A stretch of 64,000 bases of DNA from Myrica gale (GCA_963930655.1 OZ005609.1:26606501-26670500); one strand, 5' to 3'; numbered from the stretch's first letter, positions 25,373 to 47,854 are shown. The notes: a model not told the origin generated them from the sequence alone. A program made the numbers and translations.

Positions 25373-28315
25373 TGTTCAAATGTAATGTTGTGAAAGGTTT
25401 GTCTGTGATAGAAGTTGATAGCTGAGGTAGGATTCATGGTTTTATAGAAACGGCTTTATTTCATTTATCTTTTTGCTCATTTTTTATGGCTTTGTAATGA
25501 ACTTCAACTGACTGAATGTAAATTTAGATGTTCAATTGCCTGCATCCATGCTTTACAGAAGAGCAAAGGCTGAAGTTATGATACAGAGTGATGCAATAAA
25601 TTGGATAGTGTTCCTTGAAAGGTCCATATTCATCATGCATATCATTATGCACAAACTATTCTATACGATGCAAGTCCATACTATATGATCCATGTGTATA
25701 TTGTAATGTAATTTTTGGCAAGTTGTTTATTTTCCCTCCCTTAGTTTGATGGATCTAAAAGATCAGCGGGATCTTTTTTCTCTAATTTTGATGGTACTTG
25801 TTACTGCTGGTGTAAATTTAATGAAGAAGGGTTTTCCTTTCTTCTTGTGTGATCGATGAAGGAGTTACACTGGAAAAATTAACCAGTCATTGTAGCTGCA
25901 AGATTTGGTGCGCAGAATCGATCTCCATTATGTGAACTTTGTAACAAAAGCATACAAATATAAAGTTTAATTTTGAAAGTTTAATATTTTTATTTTATCA
26001 TTTCCTTTCAACTTTACACTTAGTTGTGATTTTAGAAAGCCTTATTCGTATTCCTTTTAGCGTCGGATTCGACTTTTACCCATTCTTGTGAAATCTTCAT
26101 TGGAAGTGATGTTGATGTTGATGAGCAAAACGATTCTCATCTAAAGCCTGATAATAGAAAGCTCAGTCCTCGGGAATGCTCACCTATAACGCTTGTTCTC
26201 GATGCACCGAAACTTTTTCATCTCCACAGGCATATGAGAAATATGAATAGATAGAGAACATTCAATCTGAAAGCATCCTTAAGGTTCAGGGGCACATAGA
26301 TTACGGGTGAAGCAAAATTGATGGTTGCACCAAGAGATTAGAAGCAAATATGTGGGTGTGGCCCAAAGAACCTTGCGTAATGTACGTCAGTGTTCACGTG
26401 GTTGTCCCGTGCCGTATTTCAAGAGTAATATATCTAATAGAAGGCAATGTGGTAGGTCGTTTGGGCGGGTGGGTCGGATTGGTTTTCAGTTGGTCTAATC
26501 GGATTCGGATTTTTTCTTAAGAGAGAATTATTTAATGAATCCTAATAAGATATTGGATGGATAACAACATATTAATTAATCAATTCAATGCTCTATATCT
26601 CATATATTTTTTTTATATATTTTAATATAAATTATTATATAAATTCATTAATATATTATTATTCATCTAACGACTTAGAACCTATTAGCTAATTTGAAAA
26701 TCCTTTTCCAGTCTAATCCTCCATCAGTACATAAGACTTTGGAAGAAACGGGGAATCTCCAATAACTGGCTACCAGCCAATTGGTAATTAATACGTGCGG
26801 GGCCGCTTCTCCCCTTGATAAAAATGTGCAAGACTGAGATATGGGAACTCATAATGCAAGTTGGCTCATGGGGTGGGTCCCCAGCTAGTAGCTACTCTCC
26901 TCAGCGCCAATTCTTTTACAATCCTATCCCTCCCATTGTCGCATTCTTTTACAATCCTATCCCTCCCATTATCGCATGCTCTTCAGATGTTTCCTTGCCG
27001 TCTAAATTGGGGTGGGTAACCGAAGGAGTTGAATTGAGTGTTCAAGATCTCGGATTTAGGGGTGTGTTTGAGGTTTCAAGTTCGAATAGTTCAAGTGTAA
27101 ATAATTTTTTGAGACCATTTTCGTAGTAAAGCTAGACTTACTTGACATGTGTAACTTAAGAGGGTTGTACGACCTGAGATTTTATCTTAGTGTTAAACTC
27201 AACTCGTGCGTATACTAAACCAAGTTCGTCGGAACTCAATGTGGATGGACATTCGGATTTCTCTCGTTATCTTAAAAAAAAATATTGAGGTGGTTGTTGA
27301 AACAGCAGAACAAAAGTTGCTATTCAGGACTTCTGTTGATGTTTCTGGTATTGTAGTAGTATTAACCCAAGTTGCAGATTAATATTAATGAACAAGGCCT
27401 CCATGATTAGGACCCAGTCCACTAGTCCATTGCCATTTGGTTGGTGACATAACTTTTGCTCTTGCCTAGAAAAAAATAAATAAAAAATAAACTTTGGCTC
27501 TTATTCAGCGTAGTAAATCAGATGATCTCACACTTGGGCACCCAAAAAGGTTGCAAAACGACATAAACATGAGCTCACAAGTAGGTCTGAGGATGAGAAT
27601 AATGGGGATTGGGTTCCGTTAGATCAACTAATTAATGGGTGGCCTAGAAAAAAAAACTAATTAATGGGTGAAAGAGATGAAGCATTCCAGCTAGCTGGCT
27701 GACTAAAATCTATTATCTATTATCTATTATCATGCCAAAATCGTAATACACACACATGACACGTGTGGGAGTGTAAGAACAGAATACACAAAATCACAAA
27801 AAAAATCACAAGCTGTGGTAGGCTGCTCTCACAAAGCATATTCATCATCGCTACCTCAAAAAAAAAAAAAAAAAAGATGCAAGAAAAATCGTAACAAAGC
27901 CAACTTCCTTCTTTTTCCTCTCATCCACAGAGACACTAAGGCACATAAAGCTACCTACCTCTTCCACTTCAGCTCCCCCCAGCTCTGGACACGACGAGAT
28001 GAACAGATAATCGGTTTGTAAAGGCAGCTCAAAAATTCCATTCATAAGGTTGAAACAGGTGGAGAACATACATATCCACTGTTCTGGTCAGCTATATATG
28101 GTACAAGCCACCAGAGTCTCTACAATCGCAGTCAAAAGGTTCGCCCGTCGTTTCCTCATTTCTATTGTACATTTTGTAGAGTTAATCAAAAAATAGAATC
28201 TTATTAGAACTGTGACAAAATAAAATAAAAAATAGATCACAATCAAGTCATAAGGGTGAGGGGATGGATCATGAACCCAAACAGTTGTGGCTGTATCAAC
28301 ATTTTCATCTCTTCT
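25373..28315. other. Intergenic between two convergent genes
   Basis: Nearly 3 kb of AT-rich DNA holding the 3' UTRs of the flanking genes. It contains a 33-bp tandem duplication (26911-26976), a short TATTATC microsatellite near 27712-27731 and an A run near 27857-27875. Small ORFs here (26815-27126, 27815-28069) show no family signal. Confidence 0.5.
26911..26976. repeat. 33-bp tandem duplication
   Basis: Two copies in a row (26911-26943 and 26944-26976) of a unit starting TTCTTTTACAATCCTATCCC, differing at one base. It looks like a recent slippage or repair duplication with no coding context. Confidence 0.9.
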
Positions 28316-31248
28316 TCACTTACCCACCTTAATATGAAGGTTGATCACCCCAACATTTACACTTCCCAGATTAGCTTCTTTGTTCTTCTCATCCTGGGTT
28401 GATTTCCTGAGGTTGAGCCATTGGTGTTCCAGACACTGTTGAGCAGTTGGTCGCTTCTCTGGTGCAAAATCGAGAAGGGGACAAAGAAACTCTGCAAGCT
28501 CACTAGCATCCTTCTCTGAAAAGTTGTATTTATCAACCAATAACCGATCTAGTGGCCAGAATTTCAGCCTCCGAATCCTCTTTAGATCACCGTGTCTGTC
28601 AAAGAAATCTTTGGAGCGTGCTCCTCCAATGGCTACCTGCTCACCAATAAACAAGCAGAACTCAAGTCCCAAAAGTAATTGGACATAAGAGGGCTGTGGC
28701 TGAATTATGCGCTACCTTTCGAGGCATCTTTCCAAGGAGTTCCATCATTAGAGCAAGGTGATCCTGAAACCAAACAAGTGATAAGTTCTATTAACTTGCC
28801 ATACAAACAGGTTTTCAAAGACAATAACAAGAACTCGCATGTTCGTGATTCAACAGCTTTCCTTGCTACTAGGCGTGCACGAACCAATATGCATATCAAT
28901 GTCCTACAATAAAATTTAACTCATTCTTGAAATATACGCAGTGCATGAACAGAAACCTAAATTCAGCTCAAATTTGCAAATTAATCATCGAATCATAGCT
29001 TAACTTAGATAAAAGCAACTGATGTTTGATTCTCTTCCATTCACCCACCAAACAGCATGGAACTTTAAAACCAGTTCATTGCGATATGATAATAATGGTT
29101 ACTCTTTATTTCAATTATGGCAGGCCCCTAAAGGAGTATTTTAAGTCCTTTTCGACATTAATATATTTCTTGTATGTATAAGTTTTGTGTTTTCTCAAGT
29201 ATTTATCTTTCATTCACCACCATGTCCATGCAAGGAGCCATTGACCAGAAAAGGAGGAGCTGGGAGAGAGGGTCATGCGAAATCTATTGAGTGAGAATTT
29301 TTATGCCCTAAACCTCATTAATCAAACAAAGAACATGACACCTAACAAAAAAATGGGTAAAAAACAATACAATTGGTTGAATAGGAGTTAGATAATGCAT
29401 AGAATAACTATAGATAGTCACAGCGTCACATTTTTACTTTCTGATATCTTCCATCTGATTGTTCCTTTATTTGCTGTTTCCATTTGTAACTTCCCATGAT
29501 ATCTCAGGAATTTATTCAGTTGGACAAATCCGTTCCTAATTTCTATCATGCAGCATATTGTAGTGGACAATAATTGTAGACCACAGCCAAAACCATCCTA
29601 CCTCATCCTCACTAAAGCCTTCCCCACTCTTCGGAGTAAACATCATATCTCCAGTAGCAAGTTCAAAGGTAGTGCAAGCAAATGACCACATATCAACAGG
29701 GAAGGAATAACCAGCTTGTAGTACAACTTCAGGAGCTCTATACTGCCTAGTTTGGATTTCTTCTCCGAACTGCTTATTGGCCCAACATGCATTTCCAAAA
29801 TCCACAACTTTGCATCTCATATCAATCCCATCCAGGTTTCTATCAGATTCTGCAGCTCCTTCTCCTCCTTTTCCAGCCACGGAAGTTCTTCTTCCAGATA
29901 TCTTAGCGACTGCTCTCCGTGCTCTCCTTTTCAACTTTTTCTCAATGACAGTCATAGTAGTTCCACCATTTGGATTCCCTTCAGGCCTTTCCAGAATAGG
30001 TGTGAGCCCAGACCTAACTGGATCTTTGGTAGGATCAATGGTGGAAACGAGGAGAATATTTTCAGGTTTCAGGTCAGTGTGGATTATACCAAGTGCTCTA
30101 TGCAAGAAATCCAGACCCATTAAAATACACCTGCAGATCTCCCTAACCTTATTCAATCCAAGGCCTTTGTATCGATTATACCTGATGAGCCGGAGTAAGC
30201 TATCACCCAGAACCTCAAGGACCATGCATAGATGCTGCCCATTTGGGCCTGTATGCTTAAAGTGGTCAATGAGTCGTGCAATGCATTTGGAACTTGAGGG
30301 ATCGCCATTGGCAACAGCTGAAAGGACTTCAATCTCATGAAGTGCAGCTTGAGCAAATTGTGCTGCACTCTTCTGGATCTTAAGAGCCACAAATTCCTGA
30401 CGAATAGAAAAAAAATGTAAAAATGGGACTCAAATAAATGCAAAGAGTTAAGCTTGCTAAGAGAGGAAAAGACTGATTTGCTAACATTAGCCTTCAATTA
30501 GGGAAAAAAAGAAGAAGAAAAAGGTATTGCTTTGGTATGCAATCGGCATCATCTTTTTTTTTTTTTTTCTGGGTTTTGTAATAGCTCTAGTATTCCTCTG
30601 GATATTATTTTCTTGCGATTCTATTGTGGCTTGATTTTAGTTCTATGAATTTAACGTTACCAAAAAAAGAAGAAGAAGAAAAACCTGTTCATATACCACA
30701 GGATAAGATAATGAGTTTGTTAATTCAGATTAATTAGTATTACAGTTAGATCGATCATTTCACGTCATGTTATGTCATGTCTATTATAACCGCAATTATT
30801 GATTGAAAACTCATTGTTACACGATGGGAAAAGGGGAAAGAATGAACATTTTTCTATGGTAAGAATCCAGCCCATAAAGAACATACAAACGTGATCTGAG
30901 AATCGGGTAATTCCAACAACTTGGATAACCCAATATAAGACTTCACACAACAATAGGTTACGTACGCATGAAAACAAGAACAAGATAGAAGTATAGATTC
31001 CAGGTATATCGATAAAGAAGGCATAGAACCGATTAAAAAAGAAAAAAGAGGGAAATGGAACGTACAGAAGTGCGAGTATCGTAGGCGAGCCAAACGGTAG
31101 AGTACTGACCCCACCCAAGCTTCCTCTGAGCGATGTAACGGCCACCCGCGAACTGATCCCCAACTCTGACGGCGTGGTACCCTCCTTTCCTGTACGACTC
31201 CATTCCCTCCTCGTCTTCCTCCGACCCTGAAGACGACGAACACGACAT
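28316..31248 (-). CDS. SR-protein-specific kinase (plant SRPK, type II)
   Basis: Ser/Thr kinase that phosphorylates RS domains of splicing factors. Exons on the minus strand: 31248-31066, 30396-29602, 28763-28716, 28636-28316; they join in phase to 448 aa, as expected for plant SRPKs. Kinase motifs in order: Gly loop LGWGQYSTVW (about 45-54), VALKI lysine, catalytic HTDLKPENIL, DFGNACW, then YRAPEV. Between the catalytic loop and DFG lies the SRPK spacer, here short and basic (KKLKRRARRAVAKISGRR). Exon 3 encodes only DHLALMMELLGKMPRK. The C lobe has FAPEKRPTAQQCLEHQWLNL. The acidic N terminus MSCSSSSGSEEDEEG matches the family start. CT-rich sequence upstream (about 31500-31620) is probably leader or promoter. 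Confidence 0.94.
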
Positions 31249-31639
31249 CTCGCTCTCTCTATGAACCGTCTGATCTGAGTACTCTAGATAATTTCTCCGG
31301 CTTCGATCCAATTGTATACCACTCCTTTTCTCTTCGTTAATGGTAAAACAGAAATTGGTGATTGGATACGAGATTTGGAGAAGACCCAAAAGAAGAGAGA
31401 GTCTTTTTATGTTGCTTGCAGGCGAGGCGACGACGATCTGAATGAGCCTCTTTTTTTGTTACTCTTTCTTATTCTTATTTCTTTTGCCTATGGCCTTCGA
31501 TACCAAAGACTCTCTCTCTCTCCCCCACTTTTCTCTCTCTTTCTTTCGTCCATCTTCCTCGTAGGCTCGTAGCCTCCTTAGCTGGTGGTTCTTTTGCCCC
31601 TCCCCTCTCTCTCTCTTTTTCTCGTTCTTACCCTTGTTA

Positions 31640-31785
31640 ACATGTGTTTGAGAAGTAAATTTTAGGGACGATAAAATTTTAAATTTTTATATTTTTTATA
31701 GTGAAAAATAGTAATTTAATAAGAAAGAAATGTTATATTAAAATTTTAGGATGAGTAAAATTTTAGGAAGAGAACGCAGCCTAAG
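31640..31785. repeat. MITE-like AT-rich repeat, copy 1
   Basis: AT-rich segment with weak terminal inversion (TTGAGAAGTAAATTTTA against the complement of TAAAATTTTAGGAAGAGAA). Its core TATTTTTTATAGTGAAAAAT recurs in the element at about 33005-33192, so the two appear to belong to one family. Confidence 0.5.
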
Positions 31786-31889
31786 TCTTCACCTTTGTAT
31801 TTGTTTTTGTATTTACCTTTTAAATTTGTTTGTTTTGTAATTTATTTAAGGTAAGGTAAATTGTTTTTAGTTCTTTATCCAGCATTATT

Positions 31890-32070
31890 AGGTTCAATTA
31901 AGTAGTATGAATTTTGACGGTAGATATGACAAATTAAAAGTTTAAATTGTGTAAATTTTATTGATATATAAAATTTATTTATTTTTAATAAAAAAATTTA
32001 AACTGAGGATTAGACTATCTTAATCCTAAATATATTAACCGGAAGTGAAATTTTGGATCAGGGAACTTAT
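31890..32070. repeat. Dispersed repeat, copy 1
   Basis: Aligns along about 170 bp with 55525-55700. Shared blocks in the same order: TTAAGTAGT, AGATAT(G/A)ACAAATTAAAA, GTTTAAATTGTGTAAA, GACTATCTTAATCCT and ATTTTGGAT. No ends or target duplication were identified, so the class is open. Confidence 0.65.
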
Positions 32071-32482
32071 AAATAGGACTAATTTAATTTGAGACCTGAA
32101 TTTTATTTTTGGTTTAATTTAAAATGAGCTATTAGGTGAGTTTCTGTTGGAGGAGTTTATGTTCGTTGTTAGCATTTAGCAATGATGCGCGTCCGCCACC
32201 TGCCTTTATATAGTATTGGGCCTCCGTACAGTCTTTCCGCTGAATTGAGCTTCACGGAAGGTAAGACACACAGCCCATATTTTAAATGTCTGAGATATGG
32301 GCCATTGTTGGGCCTTCAAGCTTTTGAAGCCCGTAATGTGATTCTTACGGTTTGTTGTTTTGACGAAAAGATTCAACATCCAGATTGGGTCAGCCGGCCG
32401 AGACAGGCTTGGTTACCGTTTTCTCATTTTACAGGGATAGACTTCCCCAATTAGGCCCATATAGCGAGAAGATCAAGGGGAG

Positions 32483-32653
32483 GTTTGTTTGCCTAATATT
32501 TTGGGCATCAAAATTTTGACCAAACCAAAATACAATCCAATTTTTTTAACATTTGTACACATATTTCCAAATTTTCACAAACTCCAATAAATCTCAATAT
32601 CCAAAAGATTTCTAAAATTTTGAGAATATTTCACGAAATTTCGGCAAACAAAC
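32483..32653. mobile_element. MITE with 11-bp terminal inverted repeats
   Basis: A 171-bp AT-rich segment begins GTTTGTTTGCC and ends with its exact reverse complement GGCAAACAAAC. There is no coding capacity. A target duplication is not obvious, so the exact ends and superfamily are unsettled. Confidence 0.6.
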
Positions 32654-32999
32654 GCTCCCAAAAAGATTAGTTTTCTCCTCCGGTTATGCGAATTTGTTAG
32701 CGCAAGATATTGCTTGTTTGACTGCCTCTTCTTTTTGAGGGATCTGTTTCTCAAAATCTTGATTTTTTTTTGACAATTATCCATTAGTGTATTGCTTCAC
32801 AAAAAAGACTAGAATCCTCTAATTTGGTATGGATTATGATCAAGATTTTGCTCGGTTAATTATTTAGAAAATTGACTAATCACTTTTAGTGTATTTGGTC
32901 TTCCAACAGAAAAAAAAGAAAAATAAAAGGAAAAAGAAAAACCCATCTTTTTATTTTCTTTGCTCACACCCATGGCCCATGGGGCCGGGGATCGAAGGG

Positions 33000-33192
33000 T
33001 GGGTTTGTGTTGTAAAATTTTTGTGTCGTTAAAATTTTAGGTATTGGGTTTAGTGAAAAAATGAAGAGAGATAATTTTTTATATTTTTTATAGTGAAAAA
33101 TTATGATTTGATGGGAAAGAGAGAGATTATATTGTAATATTTTATTGTGAGAGGGTGTAAAATTTTGTGAAATTTTGATTAGCAAACGACCC
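33000..33192. repeat. MITE-like AT-rich repeat, copy 2
   Basis: Starts GGGTTTGTGTTGTAAAATTT and ends with an imperfect inversion (TAGCAAACGACCC). It shares the core TATTTTTTATAGTGAAAAAT with 31640-31785. Confidence 0.5.
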
Positions 33193-33988
33193 GAAATATG
33201 TTAGATCCAACCAACAAAGAAAACAACAACAAGACTTTAGCTTGGTTGGTCATTGTTTTTTTTTGTTTTTAAAGAAGAGTGTTTAAAGAAAACAACAAGA
33301 CTTAAATGTCCTGCCAAGTTGGGTGGGGATATGAGGGCGAAGTGACATGCCTCTGATGGCAAAATACACCACAAAATTTGGAGATGCCCTGTAAAGGGAC
33401 CTACTGACAGAGAAAGCACTTGGGGGGATGCTTTCAGCAACACTTTCACCTCTAAAACGGGTGTTATTTCTCAATGGAAAAAAAATAAAAGAGATGATAG
33501 GTAGAGATAAGAAGGTCCCTGCTTACCGAAACCTGTGGCTACTATTGAATGATACATCGCCTGACCACAACAACCATATTGATTGCCAATAAAATAAGAT
33601 GGACCCTTGTCTTCTGATTGACTTGAAGTCAATCAGGTGCCTAAGAAACGCAGGCTGACTCCATGCACATTTTAATCTAACTGCGTACAACAGCCAATAG
33701 GTGAAATAAAAGCATACGTCTTGCATATTGCTCAACATCATGGGTGGCTAGATTGCTTCGTCTAATCCAGGTTGGTACAGTTTCCCTTATTGCATGTGCC
33801 GTATGTAGTTGTTCTTGCTACTATATGGTTCTCTGTCTTTGGGGTTTTGAATTTAGTGGAAGAGATTGATCTTCGTGATCCGAACCACTGATCATGATCT
33901 ACATCTCATGAGATGCGCTGCCTTCTGATTCTTACATATATTATGAACTCTGTTTTCACTTGAAAAGTGAAAGAGATGTCATTGATAC

Positions 33989-34172
33989 CTGGAGGCTTTT
34001 AGCTTAACGAGTTTCTGTCTTTTACCGAACATATCTTTTGAGAAGCATTGTGCTTCTCCCGGATCGAGTAAGTGATTCAAAGCTCTTTTAAGAAAGTTCA
34101 TTGAATGGAAGAGGTCTACATGTAAAGGAGTGAAGAAGAGGAAAGCATTTATAAACGCTAGCTCACTCTTAG
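33989..34172 (-). pseudogene. Possible orphan exon, unrecognised
   Basis: On the minus strand an open segment of 184 bp is bounded by an acceptor-like TAACAG and a donor-like CCAG|GTATC. It reads through without stops (for example FLFFTPLHVDLFHSMNFLKR and DPGEAQCFSKDMFGKRQKL). I do not recognise the protein and could not link it to other exons. It may be a gene remnant or chance. Confidence 0.25.
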
Positions 34173-34541
34173 CTGTTACTTGACGCAATATTATGTGTGC
34201 ACTTGGACCCAAATTGATCTACAGTACTTCAAACATTATTCTCAAACAATAATGGCCAAAATTAAAGGGTACGGTCTGTGAAATCTGACCTTCAATATCA
34301 ATATCAATTTAATTTAGTTTTATTTTGAAACAATATAAATTAAACAATAATGCTTACAACTGAATTATTTTGAAACTAGGAGATTGTTAGTTCAGGAGTA
34401 TTAATTCTGTTTAACTAAGTTGATGTAATTATTTTGTTGGACCTCCTATAAATCATAGACAATTTTTCCTTTTAACGATTATTTCAATGCTCATGAGTTG
34501 AGGTCGTTTTCTTTTCAAGAGTGCAGTACTCCAAAAGTAGC

Positions 34542-42032
<7,491 letters not shown>

Positions 42033-43059
42033 AGGAAGAAGTTCACAAAGGGAAGGGCGCAGGAAGATGGATGTGTATAATGGTTTCGTTAATCCTAATT
42101 CTTAGGGATTGAGTAATTAATTCCCAGCTTTTGCTTATTGATATAAATTGACAATATAGTTGCCGTTGGAAATCCACTTGTTGAATATTAGTAAGTCTAC
42201 ATGTGCGTGACAATTTGTAAATGTTGTGATCTTCCTTAGAGTTAATTTAGTCCTGCTAATAATTATATTGGCTCCACAAGCTCTTTTGTTTAATAGATTA
42301 GTCAGAAGAAGATGCACGAGAAGTACTCTTATCTGAAGACCTTTATATTTTGATATGAGGACATTTAGGATCTATAATGATAGGTCAAATTATCTTTAAA
42401 GAACTAGAAGATTCTTTTACTAAGTGATTATCCATGTAGTTCATGTTCGAAGGGTGAATTCATCCTTCATGTGGACTATTTAAATATTTTATGGTTTTGA
42501 TTGATACATCCACAACATAGTCACACGTTTGTCTTTTTTCTACTTAAAATGTTGCATTTGCTCGACTTCTTGCTCAAATTATTAGCTAAGAGCACAATTT
42601 GCTATTCATTCGATCAAGAGCATTCAATTAGATAATGTTGCTAAATTTACATCCCAAGCTTTTAATGACTGTTGTTTATCTATTGGAATTGATATTGAAT
42701 ATTTTTTTCCTCATATCTATTTTCAAAATGGTTTAACTGGATCCTTCATCAAACGATTTCAATTAATTGCTCGACCTTTGCCTATTATGTTATATGCTCT
42801 CGGACAGTGTTAGTGTATTTGAGTATTGGAGTAATTTCGTGCCAAACTAAGTCCAAATTGAGTTACAATTCTTTATCAATAAATTTGGTCAAAGTGTTCA
42901 AAAGAATGAGGAGTTTCTCAAGAGGTTGGTCGAAAAAAGGATTCTACAATAAGTTGCATGCTAGCTCCATGCACGAGCGAGCTGTGTAAAACACTTGATA
43001 GTGTTGTTTTGTTCACCTGAGGTTCGACTGCTAGCTTGAGCAAAGTCTGAGGACAAGTA
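42033..43059. other. Region downstream of GLR with transposon debris
   Basis: GLR 3' UTR to about 42320, then mainly degenerate sequence with a copia integrase relic (entered separately). No intact gene. Confidence 0.5.
42605..42795 (+). pseudogene. Ty1/copia integrase fragment
   Basis: A short open stretch reads like the copia integrase core: IKSIQLDNVAKFTSQAFNDC, then GIDIEYFFPH, QNGL and FIKRFQLIARPL. Key positions are partly altered and it is cut at both sides, so it is a relic. Identification rests on remembered copia integrase patterns. Confidence 0.75.
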
Positions 43060-44648
43060 ACTAAAAAACCTAGTTTAGACCCTAACAACACTTAGAGTGG
43101 TGAATATGTGAAACACGTTCTAAAATTGTTCAACTTAGATATGCATAATAATCAACTCAATCAACAAATAGGTAGCGAAAAATTAAATCAAACTTCAATC
43201 ACACAAAGATACATGGATTTGGTGACGAAGTGGAAAACCTTTGAAACACCATTAATAGGAAAAACCACTCCGGGCTAGCAGCCATCTAGAATTGACTAAG
43301 AAAAAAACCTTACAAACAAGATTCAGACACAGACCCCAGTTGTTTGACTCTGACAACCCTGATATAATAATCTAAGTCTCCCTGCTTAGACCCCCTTTGT
43401 GCAGCATTCCCCTCAGACCTTTGAGGTTCTTCTTATAAATTCTTCATGAACAAACCTTATTCTTCAACACGCCTTCAACACCATGAAGGTTACAAAGCTA
43501 TTTGATGAAAAATAGAGAAAAACTCATCAATCTTGAAGCACAAATCTTCTGGGGTTTTTCTCTTAAGGAAGGAGGTACAAATATTCTCAATTGAAGCCTT
43601 AATAGGGTTATGGACAGCCTCACTCGAAACCTTGTAGGGTTTTCCAAAGTTTCATAAGGAAAGTTCAAAAATTCAGAATTTTTTAAATTCGTCGGAAGTC
43701 ACTCGAGCGCTGGTCGAGCGCTCGTCGAACACTATGTTTCTGTTTGAAATTATAATTGAGTGTTCGAGCGCTTGTTGAACTCTAGTTGAACATTATAACT
43801 CTATTTGAATTTTTTCAAGGGCGCTTGAGCATGAGTCAAACGTGAGAAGACTTTGGACATACATCAATTCACCTCATGGCTTGAGCGAAGCCTTCACATA
43901 AAAGCTCGATTGACTAAGCTCGACCCTGACTCAAGTGAGAATCAATGATTTTTAGAAAATTCTATTTTTCAATGTCTCATTCCACTTGAAACTTAAGGTA
44001 GTCTTTATATACCTTACGATGTCAACTTGTAACCCTAAAGATGTCATTTCATTGTTTATTTGAGCCGTCATTTGAGAGATAAAAATACCTTAATAATTCC
44101 TGACCTAAATTGATAAGATTTTCTCTCATCCAATCACCTTGAAACCAACCTTTTGTTATGAACCTTTCAGAGTGTTGGAAGAGTTTGGACACTGGAATTT
44201 TGGTGTTAAAAAATAAGATTGTTTGCAAAGAGTCCATAAGAATAACCTCAGGAGTTTGAGGTGATTGTACACGGAGGGGGTCAGAGTTGGATTACTTAGA
44301 TTTTTACATTGGGGTTGTCAGAGTTAGCAACAGGTTTTGCCAGTGTTTGAATAATTGTTTATAAGGTTTTTTAATGGATTTCGGGTGGCACAGATAGTTC
44401 AGAGTAGTTTTTCTTTTGAAGGCTACTTTAAAAGTTTTTCACTTCATCAACAAAATCTTGTCTCCTTATGTTATTGATATTTGATTACATTTTCTATTAT
44501 GTATGTTGTTGATTGGATTGATAGTTATTCATATCTAGATTGAACGATTTTAGAACGTGTTTTAAAATTGTTATTGTAGTTTTAATTAGAGGGGAAAACA
44601 CTCATTCATTCCTTTAAGTATTGTTTGGGTCTAAATTAGATTTTTTAC
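43060..44648. mobile_element. Large inverted-repeat (foldback-like) element
   Basis: The segment from about 43060 to 43500 is repeated in inverted orientation at about 44190-44648. Outer ends: CTAAAAAACCTAGTTTAGACC against the complement of GGTCTAAATTAGATTTTTTA. Further in, AACACGTTCTAAAAT pairs with ATTTTAGAACGTGTT, and CTCTGACAACCC with GGGGTTGTCAGAG. Arms are over 400 bp with frequent mismatches and small gaps; the loop is about 700 bp and holds CTCGAGCGCTGGTCGAGCGC-type short repeats. No transposase is visible. It could be a foldback or Mutator-like non-autonomous element, or two related repeats in head-to-head order. Confidence 0.75.
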
Positions 44649-44649
44649 G

Positions 44650-44787
44650 CAACAATAGGAAAAAGATGCTACGATGCTTTTTTAAAGCGTTGCTAAAAAT
44701 TATTTTTAGCATCATTTTTTTTAGCGATGCTTTTTGTGATTGCCGCTAAAAAGACTGTCGATAAAGGTTAGTTTTTTTGTAGTGATA
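44650..44787. mobile_element. CACTA-type terminus, copy 1 (truncated)
   Basis: Contains GCGTTGCTAAAAAT, TAGCGATGC and ATTGCCGCTAAAAAGACTGT, ending TTTTTTTGTAGTG, the reverse complement of a CACTACAAAA CACTA terminus. The opposite terminus is missing; the foldback-like element abuts it. Its last about 50 bp resemble 47410-47461. Confidence 0.65.
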
Positions 44788-47118
<2,331 letters not shown>

Positions 47119-47330
47119 AGGAAGAAATTCACAAAGGGAAGGGTGCATGAAGATGGATGTTAAAAATGTTTTTTTATGGCCGCCTCAAGGGAGGATGTTT
47201 CAATAAAGCTCGGAAGTGTTGCCCTCTTTTCCTAAAGAAAAAAAATAGTGATGATACAGTTTAGATTACTTATGACTCTTAAAGAATTCATTAATCCTTA
47301 ATCCTTGGAGATTTAGTAATAAATTGTCTC

Positions 47331-47461
47331 CACTAAAGATTATCTTTTAGCAACGCTGTTTTTTAAGCAGAGTTTGTTGAAAAATTGTTGTTAAAAGTAT
47401 CTGACATTTCTAAAGATTGCCGCTAAAAAGACAGTTGATAGAGATCAATTTTTCTGTAGTG
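47331..47461. mobile_element. Short CACTA-type element, copy 2 (131 bp)
   Basis: Begins CACTAAAGATTATC and ends TTTCTGTAGTG, so both CACTA-type ends are present. Inside are TTTTAGCAACGCTG and GATTGCCGCTAAAAAGACAG, the same motif family as the large CACTA element to the right. The flanking trinucleotides do not match, so no target duplication supports exact ends. It sits just past the 3' end of the GLR copy. Confidence 0.65.
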
Positions 47462-47524
47462 ACATTTTCCTTTACAATTACTTTTGCTATTACCAGAAAT
47501 GATTAATCATGAAGCTAGTCGTAC

Positions 47525-47854
47525 TTTTAAGGGGAGTGTACTAGTTTGATACATATTGTACTATTTTTCTTTTGCTAAGGTTTTGTCTCATTAAGTTTTT
47601 CCTTTGCAAGGTTTTAACATGACTTTCTGCTACTCAAAGATACGCACGTATATTGTAGTCTTTTTTCCTTGACATTTTTTTCCATTTAATTTTTTCTTGA
47701 CAAGGTTTTCTCATATCTTGATTTCTACAAATACATCTAGATTTTTGCAATCTATCTTAGAGTTCTCAATATTTATATATATGTATCTCTTTATGACTCT
47801 ATGCCTATATAAAGAGGTATAATATTTATTGTGGACTCAAAAAATATTTATAAT
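47525..47854 (+). repeat. Copia 3'-end relic (polypurine tract plus LTR-like sequence)
   Basis: AAGGGGAGTGTACTAG followed by TATTGTACTATTTTTC, AAGGTTTTGTCTC and CAAGGTTTTAACATGACTTTC resembles the polypurine tract and 3' LTR of plant Ty1/copia elements. No coding part is attached. Confidence 0.5.

Larger units (their letters stand above)
31249..34541. other. Intergenic between divergent SRPK and GLR genes, rich in small repeats
   Basis: About 3.3 kb. It begins with a CT microsatellite promoter-proximal to the kinase, then holds MITE-like repeats and one dispersed repeat (entered separately). ORFs at 32182-32454, 33237-33474 and 33523-33741 have no recognisable domain. Confidence 0.5.

Noticed and set aside
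29752..30340. Plus-strand ORFs of 123 and 187 aa
   Set aside because: Antisense to the SRPK kinase exon, Ser/Phe-rich, no recognisable family.
32182..32454. 90-aa plus-strand ORF
   Set aside because: No domain, no partner exons, repeat-rich spacer.
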